Shown piece by piece: positions 58,713 through 64,000 of a stretch of DNA of 64,000 nt. The DNA comes from UBA11222 sp030652895 (GTDB lineage: Bacteria > Pseudomonadota > Alphaproteobacteria > UBA11222). The translations under genes and the position numbers were made by a program. The notes beneath the pieces were generated by a model. That model ran no database searches, was not told the origin of the DNA, and saw only the letters and a list, made by a program, of their open reading frames with translations. The stretch is taken from the NCBI GenBank assembly GCA_038318895.1, contig JBBQCS010000003.1, positions 19,606 to 83,605 of the forward strand, given 5' to 3'. How positions within the stretch are numbered: position 1 is the stretch's first letter; each line of letters starts with the position of its first letter.

Positions 58713-59203
58713 CCCCGACTAATGAAAACGATCCGATTTTCGCCGCCGGGGCACCTATGCAGGAACCTTCCTCCGCCCCTATAGATTTTGCGGCGGGCGG
58801 GTGGGAATCCTATGTCAGCAACAGCCCTTTTACTGCGCCGCATGGCCAAATGTACCAAAAGATTGATACGGACGGCGCATGCTGGCGGGCATTTCTCGCG
58901 CAGAATATTCACTGCAATTCGGCGGGCATTGTCCATGGCGGCATGATGGTCACGTTCATCGACGCGCTGATGGGCCTGACGGTGGCGAACAGCGCGCAAT
59001 CAACGGCCCTGACCGTTCGCCTTACGACAGACTTCTTGTCGATCGCACGCCCTGGTGACTGGATTGTGGGGCAGAGCCGGGTCAGCAAACTGACCCGCAG
59101 CGTCGCCTTCGTTGAGGCCCAAGCCCATATTGGCGTCCGGCCTTTGATGAATGCGCAAGGGATATTCAAACGCATGCGCCGGCGCGCATTACGCACAAAA
59201 TAA
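58709..59203 (+). CDS. PaaI-type hotdog-fold thioesterase
   Basis: A 164-residue hotdog-fold protein. The thioesterase motif NCNSAGIVHGGMMVTFIDAL appears as HCNSAGIVHGGMMVTFIDAL near 68-87, with the expected catalytic Asp in FIDALMG, followed by TTDFLSIARPGDWIVGQSRV near 106-125. Such enzymes hydrolyse acyl-CoA thioesters, often of aromatic or short-chain acids. It is coupled to the DUF192 gene; the exact substrate is unknown. Confidence 0.85.
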   Translation: MTPTNENDPIFAAGAPMQEPSSAPIDFAAGGWESYVSNSPFTAPHGQMYQKIDTDGACWRAFLAQNIHCNSAGIVHGGMMVTFIDALMGLTVANSAQSTALTVRLTTDFLSIARPGDWIVGQSRVSKLTRSVAFVEAQAHIGVRPLMNAQGIFKRMRRRALRTK

Positions 59204-59216
59204 CGGACGTACCGGA

Positions 59217-59714
59217 CTAAAACGGCACTTTGTCGTCAAAGTCACCGAAGTCACCGCCACCGCCCGCGCCCATATCCTCATAGTCGCCGGGCCCGCCACC
59301 GGAAAATCCGCCGCCCTGGCCGCTGCCACTGTTGCCAATCTGTCCGCGCCCGCCGCCTGCACCCGCCGCATCCAGCATGGTCAACACGCTGTTGAAGCCC
59401 TGCAGCACCACCTCTGTTGAATAGCGGTCCTGCCCGGACTGATCCTGCCATTTACGTGTCTGCAACTGGCCTTCAAGGTAGACCTTGGCGCCCTTTTTCA
59501 GAAATTGCTCGACCACCCGGCACAGGCCTTCGTTAAAAATCACCACCCGGTGCCATTCGGTTTTTTCGCGCCTTTCGCCAGTGTTTTTATCCTTCCACGT
59601 TTCAGACGTGGCGATGCGCAGATTAGCGATCGGCCGCCCATCCTGGGTGCGGCGGATTTCCGGATCGGCGCCCAGATTACCCACCAGAATCACTTTATTT
59701 ACGCTGCCCGCCAT
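59217..59714 (-). CDS. ssb: Single-stranded DNA-binding protein
   Basis: Replication, recombination and repair protein that coats single-stranded DNA. The 165-residue protein has an N-terminal OB fold (VNKVILVGNLGADPEIRRTQ near 5-24, EWHRVVIFN near 52-60, YLEGQLQTRKWQD), a Gly-rich flexible linker (about 118-155), and the partner-binding acidic tail ending FDDKVPF. The tail normally ends DDDIPF, so it is slightly altered but keeps the terminal Pro-Phe. Length and order of parts are typical. Confidence 0.95.
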   Translation of the reverse strand: MAGSVNKVILVGNLGADPEIRRTQDGRPIANLRIATSETWKDKNTGERREKTEWHRVVIFNEGLCRVVEQFLKKGAKVYLEGQLQTRKWQDQSGQDRYSTEVVLQGFNSVLTMLDAAGAGGGRGQIGNSGSGQGGGFSGGGPGDYEDMGAGGGGDFGDFDDKVPF

Positions 59715-59768
59715 ACCCTATCCTTTGCCCGTATTGTGTCTGACCAAACCCGCCATGGCGCAGCCATG

Positions 59769-60950
59769 TCAGACAATGTTATTTTCACGAAATTCCGCGA
59801 TCTGACCCTGACTATAACCGATACTTAGCAGAATTTCATCGGTATGTTCGCCTGATGTTGGCGCGCGCAAATGATATTCCAGCGGCGTATCGGACAGAAG
59901 CGTCGGCGGCCCAACCACGCGCGCCGGCTTTTTCAGGGTCGGATAATCCTGCTCGATGAACATGGTCTGGACATGCGGGTCGCTTAGCACCTGGCGCGGG
60001 CTCAGAACCTTGCCCGCAGGAATTTTGGCTTCCGCAAGCAACCGGATCGCTTCTTCACTGGTGTAATTGGCGCACCACTTATTCATCCGGTCACTGATTA
60101 TTTGGCTGTTGACGCCGCGCGACAGGTCGTCCTTGAAGCGCGGATCAGAGGGCCAGCCGTCCTCACCCATCAAACCGGTCCAGCGTTTGAACAAGGTATC
60201 ACTGACCACCTGCGCCAGAATAAAGCCGTCCTTGGTTTTGAAAACATCCGAGGGCGCCGCATTATAGCCGCGATTGCCCTGCGGGACGCGCTCCAGCTCC
60301 AGCATATCTTCTTCAATCAGACAGCTATTGGCGATGGTCAGCGCGGTGCGCAACAGCGAGCCCTCAACCATCTGCCCCTTGCCGGTTTTTTCACGCGCCA
60401 TCAGCGCAGCCAGGGTGCCAAGGGCGCAATTGGTCGCCGTGCCATAATCCACATAGGGAAACAGGCTCTTTTGTGGAGTGTCTTCATCGGTGCCCGACAT
60501 ATAGGTGTTGCCGGACATGACCTGGCCGATACCATCGAATCCCAACCGATCACTATATGGCCCCCCGCGTCCGAAAGCCGAACCGGTGGTGAGAATAACG
60601 CGCGGATTGATCGCATGCAGGCTTTCCAGATCGATCCCCATGGCGGCCAGCGCCTGGGGCGGCACATTGGCCACCACCACGTCGGCCGTCGCGACGAGTT
60701 TTTTGACGATCTCGCGGCCCTCCTTTGAGGTCGGGTTCAAGGTGAGTGAACGCTTGTTACGGTTAAGCTGGAAAAATCCCGCCCCGATGCCGTCCTCCGT
60801 CACCGCCCCAACAGCCCGGTCCTCACCGCCGCCAGGCCGCTCAATGCGGATCACGTCGGCCCCCATATCACCGAGCAGTGCCGAACAAAACGGCCCGGCA
60901 ATATAGCGGCCAAAATCCAGAACCCGTATGCCCTCCAGTACCCGCGTCAT
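59769..60950 (-). CDS. CaiB/BaiF-type (class III) CoA-transferase
   Basis: A 393-residue CoA transferase. The ATG at 60950 follows GGGAGG at good spacing; a longer start at 61043 is unlikely. Family landmarks are VLDFGRYIAGPFCSALLGDMGADVIRIERPGG (in parts, near 11-42), FFQLNRNKRSLTLN near 60-73, VVVANVPPQALAAMG, and GFDGIGQVMSG. The catalytic Asp should lie in the VDYGTATNCAL or TDEDTPQ region, but I cannot fix it by eye. Substrates in this family range from formyl- to succinyl- and carnitinyl-CoA. Confidence 0.88.
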   Translation of the reverse strand: MTRVLEGIRVLDFGRYIAGPFCSALLGDMGADVIRIERPGGGEDRAVGAVTEDGIGAGFFQLNRNKRSLTLNPTSKEGREIVKKLVATADVVVANVPPQALAAMGIDLESLHAINPRVILTTGSAFGRGGPYSDRLGFDGIGQVMSGNTYMSGTDEDTPQKSLFPYVDYGTATNCALGTLAALMAREKTGKGQMVEGSLLRTALTIANSCLIEEDMLELERVPQGNRGYNAAPSDVFKTKDGFILAQVVSDTLFKRWTGLMGEDGWPSDPRFKDDLSRGVNSQIISDRMNKWCANYTSEEAIRLLAEAKIPAGKVLSPRQVLSDPHVQTMFIEQDYPTLKKPARVVGPPTLLSDTPLEYHLRAPTSGEHTDEILLSIGYSQGQIAEFRENNIV

Positions 60951-61041
60951 CGCATCCTCCCATCCGTTTCTTGAATAATTCGATGGTGCGCCAAAAATGC
61001 GGGAACGGGCAAGCCAAACCCGCACACCCCTGCGCTCCACC

Positions 61042-61055
61042 AATAGTTCACTATT
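61042..61055. promoter_or_regulatory. Palindromic candidate operator in the CoA-transferase/dioxygenase spacer
   Basis: AATAGT and ACTATT form perfect 6-base arms around a TC centre. The site lies in a 260-base divergent spacer, 92 bases upstream of the CoA-transferase start and 156 bases before the dioxygenase start. Its size would suit a dimeric repressor. No regulator gene is adjacent to bind it, so the call is tentative. Confidence 0.3.
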
Positions 61056-61210
61056 TGTTCTTTTGCGTCAAGCCTGGATCTCTTAAGAATAAGGCCATCT
61101 ATTATTGCGATGCTATCTGGCGTTACACAGAAATACGACCCCGGCTATATCTTTGACCACCGCTGAATGTATGAAATAGTGTTCCCGGCACATGCAAAAC
61201 GGAGATCACG

Positions 61211-62053
61211 ATGCGCAAATCTTATTTTACCGTAAGACCAACATCGGGAGCGCTCGGCGCGGAACTTTCGGGCATTGATCTATCGCAACCCCTGGATGAC
61301 GCTGCCGCCACCGATATCCGGGCCGCCTTTAACGAGTACGGCGTGATCTTTTTCCGCGATCAGCGGCTTACGCCAGAACAGCATATAGGTTTCGCCAACC
61401 GTCTCGGGACCATTAATATCAACCGGTTCTTTAAACCGGTCGATGGCTATCCCCAGATCGCCGAGGTCAGGAAGGAGCCGGACCAGGTGACGAATATCGG
61501 CGGCGGCTGGCATACCGACCATAGCTATGATCAAATTCCTGCCCTTGGTTCAATTCTGCTTGCGCTTGAGGTTCCACCTCGGGGAGGCGACACCCTGTTT
61601 TGCAACATGGGGCTGGCCTATGACGCACTATCTGCGGGCCTCAAGCGCACGCTGGAGGGGCTTCGCGCCGTGCATTCAAGCAGGCATGTTTTTGGCGCCA
61701 GCACCGAGCATTCAAAAACAGTTACCGGCCGGATCGGCAATCCGGAGCTGGCGACCCAGGACGCCGTCCACCCGGTGGTCATCCGGCACCCGGACACCGG
61801 CCGCAAGATATTGTACGTCAATATGGCGTTCACGACTCATTTCGAGGGCTGGACCAAACAGGAGAGCCAGCCCCTGCTGGACTATCTGTATCAGCATGCA
61901 TCACGGCCCGAATTCCACACCCGCTTCCAATGGCAAGACGGCTCCATCGCCTTTTGGGACAACCGGGCGACCTGGCACTACGCCCTGAACGATTATCACG
62001 GCGAGCGCCGGCTGATGCACCGTATCACGCTGGAAGGTGTGCCCATCAACTGA
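61211..62053 (+). CDS. TauD/TfdA-type Fe(II)/2-oxoglutarate-dependent dioxygenase
   Basis: A 280-residue dioxygenase. The iron ligands are His101 and Asp103 (GGWHTDHSY) and a distal His near 257 in RATWHYALNDY; the 2-oxoglutarate-binding Arg is expected in ERRLMHRITLEG near the C-terminus. Other family features are GVIFFRDQRLTPEQHIGFA near 44-62. GGAGA precedes the ATG. The family hydroxylates sulfonates, herbicides and other small acids; this one's substrate is unknown. Confidence 0.9.
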   Translation: MRKSYFTVRPTSGALGAELSGIDLSQPLDDAAATDIRAAFNEYGVIFFRDQRLTPEQHIGFANRLGTININRFFKPVDGYPQIAEVRKEPDQVTNIGGGWHTDHSYDQIPALGSILLALEVPPRGGDTLFCNMGLAYDALSAGLKRTLEGLRAVHSSRHVFGASTEHSKTVTGRIGNPELATQDAVHPVVIRHPDTGRKILYVNMAFTTHFEGWTKQESQPLLDYLYQHASRPEFHTRFQWQDGSIAFWDNRATWHYALNDYHGERRLMHRITLEGVPIN

Positions 62054-62164
62054 GCACACATCCGTTCGCGGTAAGCCTGAGGCGTATACTTTAACACGAC
62101 ATGAAGAGTCCACCAGCCAGGGCGAGTGGAATCACAGACACACAGCCGCCAACCGGCTTAAACC

Positions 62165-63361
62165 TTACTCTCTGGGCGGGCCGCCGATCAGGGGTTCCCA
62201 TTTTCCCTTGCCGATCATGGCTAGCCCCAGGGTTTCGTAATTTTCGTCGCTCACCACACCATGCTGGGTGGCGGTATAGATATCACGCAGGCCGCGTTGC
62301 AGAGGATGCGACTGGTATAGTGCGGCCCCCGTACCGTACCGATAGGCAAAAGTGGTCACTTCCGCGGCGACCTCGGTCACATAGGTCATCGCCGCGCGGC
62401 ACTCGCCCCACTCCACCAGCGACATCCGCTCGCCCTTGTTCTGCGCGGTCCACATGCGGTTTAGAATATCCAGCGAGAACAGCCGCGCGCCGGCCAGTTT
62501 GCTCGCCATGACGCCGAGTTCCTTGTGGAACGCGCCCCGCTCACCGAGCTTTACGCCGGTTAGTTTGCGTTTCTTACCGGACGCCATGGAAGTGATTTCC
62601 GACATGGCGCGCTTGGCCACGCCCAGGGCAAATCCCGCGTGGCAGGCCGCCACATATCCATAGGTCGGCAATTGGAACAACGGCCCGCCGCGCGGCGGAC
62701 GTTTCCCGCCCAACAGGAAATCGTCAGGAACAAATACATTCTCGATGCGGTAATGTGAACTGCCGGTCCCCTTAAGGCCGCTGGAAAACCAGTTGTCCTC
62801 AACGATCACATCCTTGATGGGTACGCAGATCGAGCACAGTTGCGGCGCGCCGCTGGGGGACCGGACGGGCACGCCATCCCTGGCAACCACCGCGCCGGTC
62901 GTCACCCAGTCGGCATGGTGGATGGCGCTGCCGAACGCCCAGCGGCCCGTGACACGGTACCCGCCATCAACCCGCTCGGCAAGGCCAGAAGGAAACACAG
63001 TCCCGGATGCGCGCGGGATGCGCCCGTTTTTGAAAACCTCGTCCAGCGCGCCATCGCTGATCATGCCCCCCAGCATCCCGGCGGAAGTCGCCCCGATAAC
63101 CAGGCACCAGCCCGCGGCGCCATTCATCTCGCTGATCGCTTCATAGACCTCGGTCTGGGTCATGGGATCAGCCTCAAGCCCGCCCAGTTCGCGCGGCACG
63201 CACATATTCAATATGCCGCTATCATACAGCGCATTGACCGAGGTCATCGCCAGTGTGCGGTCGGATTCACTTTTCTCGGCGTCGCCCTCAATGATCTCGC
63301 GGATCGATTCTGCTTTGGCGAGCAGTTCGTCGCGTTCGGCGATTTGCAGTGGATAAGTCAT
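62165..63361 (-). CDS. Acyl-CoA-dehydrogenase-fold flavin monooxygenase-like protein
   Basis: A 398-residue protein with the acyl-CoA dehydrogenase fold, closest in character to the hydroxylase subgroup (HsaA/DszC-like, two-component flavin monooxygenases). The ATG at 63361 (MTYPLQIAERDELL) is preferred. Segments include NMCVPRELGGLEADP near 73-87, GAAGWCLVIGATSAG, VTGRWAFGSAIHHADWV near 151-167, and the C-terminal helical domain. The catalytic Glu of true dehydrogenases is not evident. It could act with an unseen flavin reductase. Confidence 0.75.
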   Translation of the reverse strand: MTYPLQIAERDELLAKAESIREIIEGDAEKSESDRTLAMTSVNALYDSGILNMCVPRELGGLEADPMTQTEVYEAISEMNGAAGWCLVIGATSAGMLGGMISDGALDEVFKNGRIPRASGTVFPSGLAERVDGGYRVTGRWAFGSAIHHADWVTTGAVVARDGVPVRSPSGAPQLCSICVPIKDVIVEDNWFSSGLKGTGSSHYRIENVFVPDDFLLGGKRPPRGGPLFQLPTYGYVAACHAGFALGVAKRAMSEITSMASGKKRKLTGVKLGERGAFHKELGVMASKLAGARLFSLDILNRMWTAQNKGERMSLVEWGECRAAMTYVTEVAAEVTTFAYRYGTGAALYQSHPLQRGLRDIYTATQHGVVSDENYETLGLAMIGKGKWEPLIGGPPRE

Positions 63362-63542
63362 GGCCTGTGCTTCCCCTAAATTGTTTCGTCCGGATCTATC
63401 TTTAAGACGCCCGTTTGCCAACAAGTATGCGGCGTTTGCCCCGCGACCACAACATCGATAAAAACAGGCGGCGGGAGCATCTTATCCCGAAAGCACCGGG
63501 ATATAATGCGGGCAGCGTCAGCGCCAGAATTGCCTTTCTTCC

Positions 63543-64000
63543 TTACGGTGAACCGGAGGCGCCTGCCTCAACCCGGGCGATTTCGATACGCGAGTTAAGG
63601 CCTCCTTTGGGAATGTCCTTGAACGCCCCCTCAAAAGTCAGGCCATAAAATGTGCGGCCGTCCGCGCCGCCTAATGTGCAGGCGATCGCCATGCGCTTGC
63701 CGGTTTCGATCTTGTGGGTGACCTCGCCGCCTTCTTTGACGCGCAGAAAGCCGCGGCGGTTAATTGCCGCCAGCCACACTGCACCTTCAGCGTCCAGGCA
63801 AATGCCGTCCGGCTCGGCCCCGCCAAGATCGGCAAACACGCGTTGATTGATGAGTGAACCGTCCGCCTGAATATCGAACGCGGTCAGCTTGCGGCCCATG
63901 GATTCCGCAACGATCAGTTTTTTACCGTCCGTCGTAATCACCGGGCCGTTGGGCACCGCCAATCCGTTCGCCACCTCGCGGGCCTTGCCGTCCGGTGTGA
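63543..64000 (-). CDS. SMP-30/gluconolactonase-family protein (partial, N-terminus off the window)
   Basis: The C-terminal half of a gene whose start lies beyond the right edge; the frame stays open to position 64000, reading TPDGKAREVANGL just inside it. The visible part has VPNGPVITTDGKKLIVAESM, LTAFDIQADGSLINQRVFAD, and EPDGICLDAEGAVWLAAINR (metal-site Asp). It is clearly related to the SMP-30 protein at 49061-49906, which has the same PNGTVITPDGKTLIVGESMG and LPDGIALDAEGGIWVAS blocks. Likely a lactonase or related hydrolase. Confidence 0.82.
   Translation of the reverse strand, partial: TPDGKAREVANGLAVPNGPVITTDGKKLIVAESMGRKLTAFDIQADGSLINQRVFADLGGAEPDGICLDAEGAVWLAAINRRGFLRVKEGGEVTHKIETGKRMAIACTLGGADGRTFYGLTFEGAFKDIPKGGLNSRIEIARVEAGASGSP

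Noticed and set aside
1..64000. CRISPR arrays, tRNA or rRNA genes, transposases, phage genes
   Set aside because: I looked for evenly spaced repeats, cloverleaf landmarks and recombinase motifs and found none; a covariance-model scan would be needed to exclude a tRNA completely.

Overview
The window looks like a chromosomal segment of an alphaproteobacterium, most likely a motile, aerobic, free-living member of the Rhodospirillales or a related order. The clues are gene families and gene orders typical of that class: a general L-amino-acid ABC transporter (aapJQMP), an IspD-IspF fusion, dusB-ntrB-ntrC, a DUF4164-like coiled-coil gene beside zapA, an ATP12-type F1 assembly chaperone, a DUF6468-like protein next to fliM, and a tkt-gap-pgk-class I fba run. 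The exact lineage cannot be fixed by eye. I see no rRNA, tRNA, CRISPR array, insertion sequence or phage gene.

Layout. 1-5087 (minus strand): aapJ-aapQ-aapM-aapP, then queF and an ATP12-family chaperone that runs off the left edge. 5206-7301: an orphan membrane histidine kinase and a deazaflavin-type nitroreductase. 7444-12450 (plus): fatty-acid genes fabG-acpP-fabF, then mltG, a yicC-family gene and gmk. 12455-15024 (minus): two secreted Sel1-repeat proteins, 5-formyl-THF cyclo-ligase, zapA and a coiled-coil partner. 15173-21282 (plus): tkt-gap-pgk-fba and thiE. 21385-24985 (minus): dusB-ntrB-ntrC nitrogen regulation. 25139-27293 (plus): ispDF-pgpA-pncC. 27296-33111 (minus): an FkbM methyltransferase gene broken by a one-base frameshift, a SulP transporter, a persulfide-dioxygenase-like metallo-hydrolase, an AbrB-family membrane protein and NAD kinase.

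33317-44606 is a divergent flagellar block. Leftward: fliL, fliM, a DUF6468-like protein, a MotE-like protein, a CheZ-like phosphatase, two tandem MotB-like proteins and a 998-residue periplasmic protein with duplicated beta domains and TPRs. Rightward: flgF-flgG-flgA-flgH behind a good sigma-54 promoter. A perfect 20-bp inverted repeat closes the rightward operon. 44748-49906 (minus) encodes a molybdenum hydroxylase of the CO-dehydrogenase form II type (coxS-L-M), with coxG and an SMP-30 protein. 49962-57465 (minus) is a complete-looking Mrp-type cation/proton antiporter operon that has no full-length MrpA but three large proton-channel-type subunits and a small unassigned membrane protein. 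57650-64000 holds a double cold-shock protein, DUF192 and thioesterase genes, ssb, and a catabolic-looking set (CaiB-type CoA transferase, TauD-type dioxygenase, flavin monooxygenase-like acyl-CoA dehydrogenase, a second SMP-30 protein cut by the right edge).

The best candidates for something under-described are the flagellar accessory cassette (paired MotB-like proteins with degenerate peptidoglycan-binding regions, no MotA, plus the giant TPR protein and a MotE-like protein) and the rearranged Mrp operon with its extra subunit. All family assignments come from reading motifs and remembered family features; no database search was run.
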